From positions 4,402,001 to 4,466,000 of the forward strand of contig NZ_CP081864.1 of the NCBI RefSeq assembly GCF_019797845.1: 64,000 nt of DNA. The letters are read 5' to 3'. The notes beneath the pieces are model-generated. The model was given only the letters and a program-made list of their open reading frames with translations, was not told the DNA's origin and did not search any database. The stretch is from Symbiopectobacterium purcellii (GTDB lineage: Bacteria; Pseudomonadota; Gammaproteobacteria; Enterobacterales; Enterobacteriaceae). Both the position numbers and the translations under genes were made by a program. Position 1 is the first letter of the stretch. The number at the start of each line of letters is the position of its first letter. Shown here piece by piece: positions 56,185-64,000 of this stretch.

Positions 56185-57176
56185 GCAAAGCACTTTCCCT
56201 TAAGGCGACAGTTTCGGGCCGCCAACAGCTGTTTGATTTTCTCTACAAATGGGGAATGCTGCTGACAGTGATCGCGCTGATCGCGCTGTTTGGTGTCGCC
56301 TCCGACAACTTTCTCGATCCGTACAATATCATCAATATTCTGCGCTCGATTGCCATCGTTACAGTGATCGCCATTGGCGTCTCCATCTCACTCACGGTGG
56401 GTGGGTTCGATCTCTCGGTGGGCTCTACCGCCTCGCTGGCTAACGCACTGGTGATTTCGCTGTTTGTTTGGCACGGCTTTGGCACCACGGAAGCGATTTT
56501 GGTCACACTGCTGCTGTGTACGCTGGTCGGCCTGTTTAATGCTTTTCTCATCGTGGTACTGAAAATCCCCGACATGTTAGCAACACTTGCCAGCCTGTTC
56601 GTGATTCAGGGCGTCGCGATGACCTACAGCTACGGTGGCTCCATCACGCAAAATATGGTGCTACCCAGCGGGGAGATGGCAGAAGGCATTATCCCTGACG
56701 CTTTCTCACTGCTCGGTCAAGTGCCGACCATTGTGATTATCATGCTGGCTGTCACCGTGGTGGCACAGCTGGGCCTGTCATTGACCAAACACGGTCGCCG
56801 CATGTATGCCATCGGCGGTAACGCTGAAGCCGCACGGCTTTCCGGCATCCGTACCACCCGTTACCGCGTGGCGGCCTATATCCTCGCCTCACTGTTGGCA
56901 GGATTGGGCGGTATTTTACTGGCATCGCGCATCGGCTCATCCCAGGTCAACGCCGGTAGCGGTTACCTGATGGATGCCGTGGCCGCGGCCTGGATCGGTT
57001 TTTCACTCGCTGGCTCTGGCAAACCTAACGCATTGGGTACGCTGGTCGGGGCCGTGATCCTCGGCGTATTGCAGAACGGGCTGGTGATGCTCTCTGTTCC
57101 CTATTACGCCATGGACATTATCAAAGGGCTGGTGCTGGCCGCCGCCCTGGCAATCACTTACGTTCAACGCCGTTAA
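56181..57176 (+). CDS. Sugar-type ABC importer permease
   Basis: A 331-residue inner-membrane protein of the RbsC/AraH family with about eight to ten helices. The GTG start at 56181 overlaps the ATPase stop codon (GTGAG); earlier in-frame codons lie inside the ATPase gene. ISLTVGGFDLSVGSTASLANALV is the defining family segment, and IGGNAEAARLSGIRTTRYR is the conserved cytoplasmic loop that contacts the ATPase. The end of the protein (VLAAALAITYVQRR) is complete. It would form a homodimer under one ATPase dimer. Confidence 0.9.
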   Translation: MSKALSLKATVSGRQQLFDFLYKWGMLLTVIALIALFGVASDNFLDPYNIINILRSIAIVTVIAIGVSISLTVGGFDLSVGSTASLANALVISLFVWHGFGTTEAILVTLLLCTLVGLFNAFLIVVLKIPDMLATLASLFVIQGVAMTYSYGGSITQNMVLPSGEMAEGIIPDAFSLLGQVPTIVIIMLAVTVVAQLGLSLTKHGRRMYAIGGNAEAARLSGIRTTRYRVAAYILASLLAGLGGILLASRIGSSQVNAGSGYLMDAVAAAWIGFSLAGSGKPNALGTLVGAVILGVLQNGLVMLSVPYYAMDIIKGLVLAAALAITYVQRR

Positions 57177-57198
57177 TCCCGAAAGACAGGAAACTATA

Positions 57199-58266
57199 AT
57201 GAAGAAATTGACGTTTTCACTGCTGGCGCTGAGCCTGCTGACCATCGCCCCCACCTTTGCCGCCACACCTGCCCCCGTGCCGGACGCTATCGCCAAACAC
57301 GACGGACCGATTCGCATCGCCGTTATCCGTAACCTTGGATCCGACGATAACACCACCCAATTTATTGCGGGAGCCATCCAGCAAGGGAAGAAACTGGGGT
57401 TCACCGTCAATACCTTCCTGAGCAACGGCGATGACGCCCGCTTTCAGGATTTCGTCAATCAGGCCATCAGCCAGAAGTATGACGGGATTATCCTGTCTCA
57501 GGGCCGCGATCCGTACTCGACTGCGCTGGTTCAGCGCATCGTTGACAGCGGCATTGCGGTGTCCACCTTCGATACCGCCGTCAATGGCACCATTAACGGC
57601 GTGACCGTGACTCAGCAGGATGACGCGTCACTGACCGACCTCTCCTTCGGCCAACTGGTGAAAGATTTCAGCGGTCAGGCCAACATCATCAAGCTGTGGG
57701 TCGCCGGGTTCCCGCCGATGGAGCGCCGTCAGGCTGCCTATCAAAACATCCTGAAAGACCACCCCGGCATTAAAGAGCTGGAGTCCATTGGTGCGGTCTC
57801 TTCCGACGTACAGGGTGACACCGCTAACAAAGTGGGTGCCGTGTTGGCGAAATACCCGAAAGGTAAAATCGACGCCATCTGGGGCACCTGGGATGCCTTC
57901 AGCCAGGGCGCTTACAAAGCACTGAAAGAGAATGGCCGCACCGAAATCAAACTCTACAGCATCGATATCTCTAACCAGGACGTGCAACTGATGCGCGAAG
58001 CCAACAGCCCGTGGAAAGTCAGCGTGGCGGTTGACCCGAAACTGATCGGTGCCACCAACGTGCGCCTGATTGCCAACAAGATTGCAGGCGAACCTACCCC
58101 GGCAACCTATGATTTCAAAGCCGCTACCATTCCACAGGCGCTGCTGGTGAGCCAGCCGGGACAGGTTAACGTCGCTTCACTCGGCAACATTATTCCCGGC
58201 TGGGGCCAGAGCGATGATTTCATTGCCCCGTGGTTCGCAACACTTGAAGCCAAACAGAAAAAATAA
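57199..58266 (+). CDS. Periplasmic sugar-type binding protein of the ABC importer
   Basis: A 355-residue precursor with a clear signal peptide (KKLTFSLLALSLLTIAPTFA, cleaved after AFA-like residues near position 22). The mature part has the two-lobe LacI/RbsB periplasmic fold: IRIAVIRNLGSDDN at the start of lobe 1, KYDGIILSQGRDP in the first hinge strand, and IWGTWDAFSQGAYKAL in lobe 2. It follows the permease by 22 bases behind AGGAAAC. Binding proteins of this group recognise pentoses, hexoses, autoinducer-2 or other polyols; the pocket cannot be read here. Confidence 0.9.
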   Translation: MKKLTFSLLALSLLTIAPTFAATPAPVPDAIAKHDGPIRIAVIRNLGSDDNTTQFIAGAIQQGKKLGFTVNTFLSNGDDARFQDFVNQAISQKYDGIILSQGRDPYSTALVQRIVDSGIAVSTFDTAVNGTINGVTVTQQDDASLTDLSFGQLVKDFSGQANIIKLWVAGFPPMERRQAAYQNILKDHPGIKELESIGAVSSDVQGDTANKVGAVLAKYPKGKIDAIWGTWDAFSQGAYKALKENGRTEIKLYSIDISNQDVQLMREANSPWKVSVAVDPKLIGATNVRLIANKIAGEPTPATYDFKAATIPQALLVSQPGQVNVASLGNIIPGWGQSDDFIAPWFATLEAKQKK

Positions 58267-58277
58267 GGAACCGCAGC

Positions 58278-59525
58278 ATGGCAAAGCAGGAACTGCCGCA
58301 GCCCGATTACAGCCGCAATATGCGGTTAATCGGGCATAGCGATCAGGGGGGTCGGCCAGACGGTGTACAAGTGATGGTCCATCGTGGCTACGCCTATATC
58401 GGGCACATGGTGTCGCAGGGGTTCTCCATCGTCGATGTGCGCGATGCGAAAAATCCCAGAGCGGCAGGCTATGTACCCGCCCCGCCCGGTACCTGGAATG
58501 TGCACTTGCAGGCGCATGACGATCTACTGCTGGTGATTAACGCACGCGATCTGTTTGCCGATACCCGCTTTGCCGATGAAAAGGTCTATTACACGCGCTC
58601 CGTTGCCGATACGGTGAGTGACGTGCAAGACAGAGGCTGGAGCGCCGGACTGCGGGTGTTTGATATCTCAACGCCGGACACGCCGCGTGAAATCGGCTTT
58701 CTGCCGCTGAACGGCATTGGTATTCACCGTATTTGGTACGTCGGTGGGCGTTGGGCCTACGTCTCCGCCCTGTTGGACGGTTTTAGTGATTATATCTTCC
58801 TGACCATCGATCTTGCCGATCCGCGTAAACCGGAAGTGGCCGGGCGCTGGTGGTTGCCGGGTATGCACAGCGCCGCAGGCGAAACCCCCAATTGGCCGGA
58901 AGGGAAACGCTTTGCGCTGCACCACGCGATTATCAGCGGCGATACCGCTTACGCCAGTTGGCGTGACGGTGGCCTGACGCTGCTGGACGTGAGCGATCGC
59001 CATCAGCCGCAGCTCATTAGCCACCGCAACTGGAGCCCGCCATTCGGCGGCGGTACCCACACCGCGCTGCCGTTGCCGGATCGCGATCTGCTGGTGGTAC
59101 TGGATGAGGCAGTGCTGGACAATCAGGAGGATGGCGAGAAGCTGATCTGGCTGTTCGATATTCGCGAACCGAGCAATCCGGTCAGCATTTCCACCTTTCC
59201 GCAGCCGGATGAAGTGGATTACGTGGCCAAAGGTGCGCACTTCGGGCCGCATAACCTGCACGAGAACCGGCCAGGCAGCTTTATCAGTTCAACGCTGATT
59301 TTCGCCACCTACCAGAACGCAGGCGTACGCGCTTACGATATCAGCAACCCGTATCGTCCCGTAGAAACCGGCGCGCTGGTGCCTGCTGCGCCGGAGAAAA
59401 TGATGGATACCCGCCCGGGTCGCCCACGCGTCATTCAGTCCTGTGATGTGTTTGTGGATGCACAGGGCATTATTTACAGCACGGATTACAACGGTGGGCT
59501 CTCGATTATCGAGTATTTGGGGTAA
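58278..59525 (+). CDS. LVIVD-repeat beta-propeller-like protein
   Basis: A 415-residue protein starting at 58278 behind AAGGAAC, 11 bases after the binding-protein gene and thus in the same operon. Repeats of the form YAYIGHMVSQGFSIVDVRDAKN, LRVFDISTPDTPREIGFL, IFLTIDLADPRKPEVAGRWW and LTLLDVSDRHQPQLISHR are LVIVD-type blades, about seven in all, suggesting a closed propeller. No signal peptide is seen, so it is probably cytoplasmic. Such proteins are uncharacterised; in this operon it may act on or sense the imported compound. HFGPHNLHENRPG near the C-terminus is rich in histidines that could bind a metal, but this is a guess. Confidence 0.8.
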   Translation: MAKQELPQPDYSRNMRLIGHSDQGGRPDGVQVMVHRGYAYIGHMVSQGFSIVDVRDAKNPRAAGYVPAPPGTWNVHLQAHDDLLLVINARDLFADTRFADEKVYYTRSVADTVSDVQDRGWSAGLRVFDISTPDTPREIGFLPLNGIGIHRIWYVGGRWAYVSALLDGFSDYIFLTIDLADPRKPEVAGRWWLPGMHSAAGETPNWPEGKRFALHHAIISGDTAYASWRDGGLTLLDVSDRHQPQLISHRNWSPPFGGGTHTALPLPDRDLLVVLDEAVLDNQEDGEKLIWLFDIREPSNPVSISTFPQPDEVDYVAKGAHFGPHNLHENRPGSFISSTLIFATYQNAGVRAYDISNPYRPVETGALVPAAPEKMMDTRPGRPRVIQSCDVFVDAQGIIYSTDYNGGLSIIEYLG

Positions 59526-59579
59526 TACGCATCGACCGGGTAGCACAGGTTTTCATCTTTGACTTTTACTCGCGTAAAA

Positions 59580-59863
59580 CATCACGCTGAGGTGGGCGTG
59601 ACCGCCGGGTGAGCGGCATGGATGCCGCGAAAGCTAGCGCCGCGCCGGGAGCGCGTCGCTAGAGGCCCGAACAGCGGGCACAAACGCCGAAGGCACCGCG
59701 TAGCGGCGTGATTTATCGCGAAAAGCCTGGAGTCACGAGGCGGCGGCGATTGAGCGCCTCGTGTCGGGCGCGTGCTGCAACGGTTGCAGAAATCCATGTT
59801 GGTTAACGCGCACGAAACCTTCACGGAACCGACAGAAATCCCCGTTCAAATCTAAACGGGGAT
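59580..59863. repeat. Run of five hairpins between the LVIVD gene and gdhA
   Basis: Successive inverted repeats: GCGGCAT/ATGCCGC (59613-59628); CTAGCGCCGCGC/GCGCGTCGCTAG (59634-59662, one mismatch); CACGAGGCG/CGCCTCGTG (59734-59763); CTGCAAC/GTTGCAG (59775-59789); ATCCCCGTT/AACGGGGAT (59838-59863). The last may be the terminator of gdhA. The rest look like a palindromic intergenic repeat or a structured RNA; no gene was found here. Confidence 0.6.
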
Positions 59864-59883
59864 AGCCTCACGAGGCGATATCG

Positions 59884-61224
59884 TCACACCACGCCCTGCG
59901 CCAGCATCGCATCCGCCACTTTCACAAAGCCCGCGATGTTCGCGCCGCGCACGTAGTTGGTGTATTGACCTTCGCCGCCGAAATCCACGCACGCATGGTG
60001 AATATCCAGCATGATGTGGTGCAAACGCGCATCCACTTTCTCCGCTTTCCAGCCCATACGCGCCGCATTCTGCGCCATTTCCAGCCCTGAGGTCGCGACA
60101 CCAGCGTTTGCGGCTTTGCCCGGCGCAAACAGCACGTTGGCTTCCAGGAAGGCGTCCGTCGCCTCAATCGTGGTCGGCATATTGGCCCCTTCCGCCACGG
60201 CTTTCACGCCGTTAGCAATCAGCGTCTTGGCACTGGTCAGGTCCAGCTCATTTTGCGTAGCGCACGGCAGTGCGATGTCTACCGGCACGTTCCACGGCGT
60301 TTGCCCTGGCAGGTACGTGAGACCCGCTTCGCGCGCATAATCTTCCACACGGCCATAGCGTTGGTTTTTGATATCCGCCAGCAACGCCAGCTTCTCCGGC
60401 GTAAAGCCCGCTTCATCCACCACCGTACCGTTAGAATCCGAAGCGGTAATCACGCGCGCGCCCAGAGACAACGCTTTTTCAATGGCATACTGCGCCACGT
60501 TACCGGACCCAGAGACGGCAACACGCATGCCCTCAAACCCAAGGCCGTGACGCTCCAGCATCGCCTGCGTGAAATAGACCAACCCATACCCTGTCGCTTC
60601 CGGGCGAATCAGGCTGCCGCCAAAAGAGAGCCCTTTACCGGTAAACACACACGCGGTGTTGTTGGTCAGCTTTTTCATCATCCCGGTCATAAAGCCCACT
60701 TCACGACCGCCCACGCCGATATCACCAGCAGGTACGTCGGTGTCCGGCCCCAAATGGCGATACAGTTCCGCGATCAGTGCCTGACAGAAGCGCATGACTT
60801 CGCCATTGCTCTTACCCTTGGGATCGAAATCGGAACCGCCTTTACCACCGCCCATCGGCAGCGTGGTCAGTGAGTTTTTAAAGGTTTGCTCGAAACCGAG
60901 AAATTTGAGGATTGAGAGGTTCACCGAAGGGTGGAAACGCATCCCGCCTTTATACGGGCCAATGGCGGAACTGAACTGCACGCGCCAGGCGCGGTTGACC
61001 TGCACCTGACCTTTATCATCAGTCCAGGCAACACGAAACTGGATAACACGCTCTGGCTCGACCAGGCGTTCCAGCAGGCTTTGCTCTGCATAGCGCGGGT
61101 TCTGTTCCAGAAACGGCCACAGGGTAGAGAAAACTTCCCTGACCGCCTGAGAAAACTCCGGCTGATGCGGATCGCGCTTCTGAACCTGATTGAGAAAACT
61201 TTCCAGAGAGACTAATTGAGCCAT
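59884..61224 (-). CDS. gdhA: NADP-specific glutamate dehydrogenase
   Basis: GdhA makes glutamate from 2-oxoglutarate and ammonium with NADPH. The start at 61224 has AGGAG six bases ahead and gives 446 residues (E. coli 447); an in-frame ATG at 61239 is less well placed. The substrate segment GGMRFHPSVNLSILKFLGFEQ and the catalytic lysine motif LPMGGGKGGSDFDPKGKS are intact, with the cofactor loop VAVSGSGNVAQYAIEKA. SDSNG follows the second fold strand, in agreement with NADP use. It is a single-gene unit inserted in what is otherwise the pitA-uspBA-rsmJ neighbourhood. Confidence 0.97.
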   Translation of the reverse strand: MAQLVSLESFLNQVQKRDPHQPEFSQAVREVFSTLWPFLEQNPRYAEQSLLERLVEPERVIQFRVAWTDDKGQVQVNRAWRVQFSSAIGPYKGGMRFHPSVNLSILKFLGFEQTFKNSLTTLPMGGGKGGSDFDPKGKSNGEVMRFCQALIAELYRHLGPDTDVPAGDIGVGGREVGFMTGMMKKLTNNTACVFTGKGLSFGGSLIRPEATGYGLVYFTQAMLERHGLGFEGMRVAVSGSGNVAQYAIEKALSLGARVITASDSNGTVVDEAGFTPEKLALLADIKNQRYGRVEDYAREAGLTYLPGQTPWNVPVDIALPCATQNELDLTSAKTLIANGVKAVAEGANMPTTIEATDAFLEANVLFAPGKAANAGVATSGLEMAQNAARMGWKAEKVDARLHHIMLDIHHACVDFGGEGQYTNYVRGANIAGFVKVADAMLAQGVV

Positions 61225-61658
61225 TACCAACTCCTGCAAAAAAGAAAAAGCGTCCGGTGGACTGTGCTTTTTTTATCTCGCACCCTTTCACGCGCAGCAA
61301 AGTGCCTGGCCGCGTGAAAACGGTGAAAGTTATGCACGTTAAAAGCCTGTGGGATCGCGGTTGAATGATGTTGTGCCGCTTCGACTATAGCACTGCTGGT
61401 GGATATTCAAGCAAGCGTTTTTTAACGTTTTATATGCTTAAAAACCAATGAGATAGGCACTTATTTTTACATGGAAAATGACAAAAAAAGGTCATAAGTT
61501 TCTGTTATATAACAAAAGAAAGCGCAATTCAGTGCACAAAAAAGCGGTTTGCAGAGGGGAGGTAAAAAAATGCGATCGACTAAAAAATCGGTCAATTTGC
61601 AAAAAAATGCACTGACTGAAAAGGCTCCCCGGCCTTAACCGGGGAGAGAACGAGGGTG
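61225..61658. other. Regulatory region between gdhA and uspA
   Basis: About 430 bases without a gene. On the minus strand TTGAAT (61405-61410) and TATAGT (61384-61389) could be the gdhA promoter, although the 15-bp spacing is short. A perfect 12-bp palindrome TGTTATATAACA (61503-61514) and an ATGAC/GTCAT repeat (61478-61495) may be operator sites. Confidence 0.45.
61625..61646 (-). terminator. Terminator of uspA
   Basis: Perfect 8-bp stem (CTCCCCGG / CCGGGGAG) with a 6-base loop. The minus-strand reading is followed by CCTTTTC. It starts 13 bases after the uspA stop. Confidence 0.75.
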
Positions 61659-62093
61659 TTACTCTTCGTCATCACGCAACGGAACGATCAGCATGTCCAC
61701 ATGCACGGTGTTGATCAGTTGACGCGCGGAAGACATCAGCTTGCTCCAGAAGTCCTGATGGTGCCCACATAACACCAGGTCAGCATCATATTTCTTGATA
61801 GCATCCACCAATACCTGCCCAAGATCGCCACTGCCACTCAAGGTTTCCGTGATCGGATAACCGGCGTTTTTAGAGAGATCGGTCAACGCGTTTTGCGTTT
61901 CTTCAGAAATACGCTGCTGCATGTCGCCCAGATTCACGTCAATCAGGCCGGTGTAGAGATCGGAGTAATTGACGTCGACATGGATCAACGAGACTTTGGC
62001 ATTGCACGGCCTTGCCATCGAGACCGCCTTTTCCACTAACACTTTACTTTCTGGAGAAAGGTCAACAGCAATCAGGATATGTTTATAAGCCAT
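61659..62093 (-). CDS. uspA: Universal stress protein A
   Basis: UspA is a small cytoplasmic protein made in stationary phase and under many stresses; it supports survival and defence against DNA damage and oxidants. The start at 62093 has AAGGAG seven bases ahead and gives 144 residues, exactly the E. coli length. The product begins [17 protein letters not shown] and contains the family's mid segments [14 protein letters not shown] and [19 protein letters not shown]. It lacks the G-2x-G-9x-G ATP-binding loop, as E. coli UspA does. It is divergent from uspB. Confidence 0.96.
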   Translation of the reverse strand: MAYKHILIAVDLSPESKVLVEKAVSMARPCNAKVSLIHVDVNYSDLYTGLIDVNLGDMQQRISEETQNALTDLSKNAGYPITETLSGSGDLGQVLVDAIKKYDADLVLCGHHQDFWSKLMSSARQLINTVHVDMLIVPLRDDEE

Positions 62094-62746
62094 AATAAGC
62101 TCCTTCCGTAAAGACACATTAATGGTTCAGCAGATTTTTCCGCCTGCTAATCTGATACTTAACGGCTTGGCTATAGAATACCACCCCTGCCGATTTTTGT
62201 TATGTTCAGCAGATCACACCGCCACATATTTACCGCATTTTGCGCGATAACCCGCACAGCGTCCGCGCTACGTACAAGCGATTATTGCACAACGGCTCAC
62301 GGGAGCGGCAATCTGACCGTAAAATTCTCGTACTCATTGATAAGTGTAGTAGAAACGGCTCCCTATCACGTCTGGATTCGCGACAATCCGCTACAAAACC
62401 GGGAAAAAGAGTAGGGAAAATCGTCAAAATTATTTGATATCGGTCACTCTGTGGCAAAAATCTGTTTTCCTCTTCTACAATAACAGTGAGGGGGATATCA
62501 ACGTGCCATTCGGTTGTTGAGCCTCTCATTCTGGGTGAGTCGAGCGGTGTTCCGTTGCGGTGCTTGAGGTCTTTCGATTACCGTACTGCATACCGCCCGG
62601 TAGAGCAAAAGATAAGGGCGATTTACCCTTTCTTCGCCCGCTTAATAAAATCGCGTAATGAACGTGTGGCAAAACGATTCGCAGAAACGCCGTAGGATGT
62701 TCACCACATCCTCGTTCTGACGAATAACATAATCCGGGAGGGGAGC
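62094..62746. other. Divergent uspA/uspB regulatory region
   Basis: About 650 bases. The open frames here lack ribosome sites and family resemblance. A TATAGAAT-like box near 62172 and a TAATAAAAT-like box near 62641 could be -10 elements. The two flanking genes are both stress-induced in E. coli. Confidence 0.4.
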
Positions 62747-63082
62747 ATGATCAGTACATTTGCGCTTTTCTGGGCCTTGTGCATCGTCTGTGTCATCAAC
62801 ATGGCGCGCTATTATTCTTCTTTGCGCGTACTGCTGACGATCCTGCGCGATTGCGACCCGCTGTTGTACCAGTATGTGGATGGCGGAGGATTTTTCACTT
62901 CCCACGGACAACCCAGTAAGCAGATTCGGCTGGTTCGCTACATTTACGCACAGCGCTATCTGGAGCACCACGATGAAGCGTTTATGCGCCGCTGTGAGCG
63001 AGTACGAGGCCAGTTTATGCTGACCTCCGCACTGTGCGGGCTGATACTGGTAAGTTTGCTGTCCATGATGATTTGGTATTGA
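62747..63082 (+). CDS. uspB: Universal stress protein B
   Basis: UspB is a 111-residue inner-membrane protein under RpoS control in E. coli and linked to ethanol resistance in stationary phase. The product has exactly that length, with one hydrophobic helix at the N-terminus ([20 protein letters not shown]) and one at the C-terminus ([20 protein letters not shown]). The start at 62747 follows GGGAGGGGAGC. The order uspA, uspB, pitA is that of E. coli. Confidence 0.95.
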   Translation: MISTFALFWALCIVCVINMARYYSSLRVLLTILRDCDPLLYQYVDGGGFFTSHGQPSKQIRLVRYIYAQRYLEHHDEAFMRRCERVRGQFMLTSALCGLILVSLLSMMIWY

Positions 63083-63119
63083 GCGATTGGGTACTTAACC
63101 ATGTGCAATCGAGAAATAT

Positions 63120-63148
63120 AAAAGGCGATTCTCTCGAATCGCCTTTTA
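63120..63148. terminator. Bidirectional terminator between uspB and pitA
   Basis: Perfect 12-bp stem (AAAAGGCGATTC / GAATCGCCTTTT) with a 4-base loop, with T-rich sequence on both sides. The uspB and pitA genes converge on it. Confidence 0.88.
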
Positions 63149-63174
63149 TTAGGTGCAGTATCAATCCTGACGGA

Positions 63175-64000
63175 TTAAATCAATTTCAGCGCCAACCAAT
63201 ACAGCACGCCGGACATCACCAGAGAAACCGGCAGCGTAAACACCCATGCCAACAGGATGTTCTTAACCGTTTTACCCTGTACGCCGCCGCCATCCACGAT
63301 CATGGTGCCCGCGACCGCAGAGGAGAGCACATGGGTGGTGGACACCGGCATACCGGTATAGCTCGCCACACCAATTGACAGCGCCGCCGTGACCTGAGCA
63401 GACACCCCTTGCGCGTAGGTCATGCCACGTTTACCGATCTTCTCGCCGATAGTAACCGCGACGCGACGCCAGCCCACCATAGTGCCCAATGAGAGCGCCA
63501 ATGCGACGGCAACGATAATCCATAACGGCGCGTACTCAACGGTTTTCAGCATATCCTGACGCAGGTTGTTCAGATAGCGGCGGTCTTCCGACGTGGTTTC
63601 CGGCAATTTTGCCACCTTGTCCATGGTATCCGCGATGCACATCAGTAAGCGACGCACGCGACCGCGATCCTCGGCATTCAACTGATCATAACTCTTCAGG
63701 TTATTCAGCAGGCCCAGTGAACGTTCGATGGCGATCATCACGCGCGAACTGTCGCAGTGGAACTCTTTAACGCCATTATCAGGCAACACCGTTTCTGTCG
63801 CCGGTACCGGCGTAGAGAGGTCGATAACATGTTTGAGCGCATCGCCGTGCTGCTGATAGAACTCCTGCAAATTGACAACCGCATCACGCGTGCGGCTGAT
63901 CTCATAGCCAGAAGCGCTCATGTTGACAACAAAGCCAGCAGGCGCAACGCCAATCAGCACCAGCATAATCAGGCCAATACCTTTCTGACCATCGTTAGCG
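63175..64000 (-). CDS. pitA: Low-affinity inorganic phosphate transporter PitA, 5' part beyond the window
   Basis: PitA imports metal-phosphate with protons across the inner membrane. The visible 275 residues are the C-terminal half: [17 protein letters not shown] at the edge, a large cytoplasmic or periplasmic loop rich in charged residues, and the second PHO-4 signature [29 protein letters not shown]. The end YWLALKLI is complete. The frame is open to the right edge; the start lies outside. It is convergent with uspB, as in E. coli. PitA and PitB cannot be told apart here except by neighbourhood, which favours PitA. Confidence 0.93.
   Translation of the reverse strand, partial: ANDGQKGIGLIMLVLIGVAPAGFVVNMSASGYEISRTRDAVVNLQEFYQQHGDALKHVIDLSTPVPATETVLPDNGVKEFHCDSSRVMIAIERSLGLLNNLKSYDQLNAEDRGRVRRLLMCIADTMDKVAKLPETTSEDRRYLNNLRQDMLKTVEYAPLWIIVAVALALSLGTMVGWRRVAVTIGEKIGKRGMTYAQGVSAQVTAALSIGVASYTGMPVSTTHVLSSAVAGTMIVDGGGVQGKTVKNILLAWVFTLPVSLVMSGVLYWLALKLI

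Noticed and set aside
1..64000. CRISPR array
   Set aside because: No regularly spaced direct repeats were seen; the only longer repeats are the two ERIC-type copies.

Overview
The window comes from an enterobacterium. The protein families, and the gene order at both ends, match Escherichia-type chromosomes (sodA, mtlADR, glyQS, tag-yiaC, avtA, gor, rlmJ, prlC-rsmJ, uspA/uspB, pitA). The accessory content and ERIC-type repeats fit a Pectobacteriaceae-like lineage (Dickeya/Brenneria/Pectobacterium relatives). The family assignment is inference; Enterobacterales is secure.

Layout. 0-7 kb: end of an acetyltransferase, aldB, fdhD, sodA and a chemoreceptor. 6.6-10.6 kb: the mannitol operon mtlA-mtlD-mtlR on the minus strand, behind four CRP-type sites; mtlR is frameshifted. 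10.6-15.7 kb: a DUF3053 lipoprotein, then an EutR-like regulator, an APC permease and a class III aminotransferase, which look like a small amine or amino-acid catabolic unit. 15.7-21.1 kb: glyS/glyQ, a TauE-type exporter, tag and yiaC. 21.2-27.5 kb: a sugar-acid type catabolic cluster (aldolase, mhpF, mhpE, dehydratase, MFS transporter, IclR regulator) that is clearly decaying. mhpF and mhpE are joined by a deletion and the dehydratase has an early stop. 27.6-28.5 kb: an intact-looking IS5-family element with a likely -1 frameshift site. 28.6-34.9 kb: yegU/yegW-like genes, ghrB, a frameshifted pqaA, an ERIC repeat and avtA.

34.9-39.0 kb is an AT-rich island on the minus strand. Three open frames there are pieces of one protein of about 1,370 residues, interrupted by one in-frame TAA and one homopolymer frameshift. 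It carries a HEAVH zinc-protease signature near its C-terminus and resembles nothing I recognise. 39.2-44.2 kb: an EmrAB/NodT-type efflux operon with a divergent TetR gene and a palindromic operator over the pump promoter; the inner-membrane pump gene has a TAG codon. 44.2-47.3 kb: an AT-rich junkyard with IS3 and ISL3 remnants, a perfect 14-bp inverted repeat, a small two-helix membrane protein and gene scraps.

47.4-64 kb is again mostly core: gor, rlmJ, a DUF2623 gene, prlC-rsmJ, hcxA, a sugar-type ABC importer with an LVIVD-repeat protein, gdhA, uspA/uspB and the start of pitA. Between the LVIVD gene and gdhA lies a run of strong hairpins.

A theme is loss of accessory genes: at least six loci between 6.6 and 41 kb carry frameshifts, stops or deletions, while the housekeeping genes are intact. 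Either the lineage is shedding accessory functions or some single-base lesions are sequence errors. The mhpF/mhpE deletion cannot be a simple base error.
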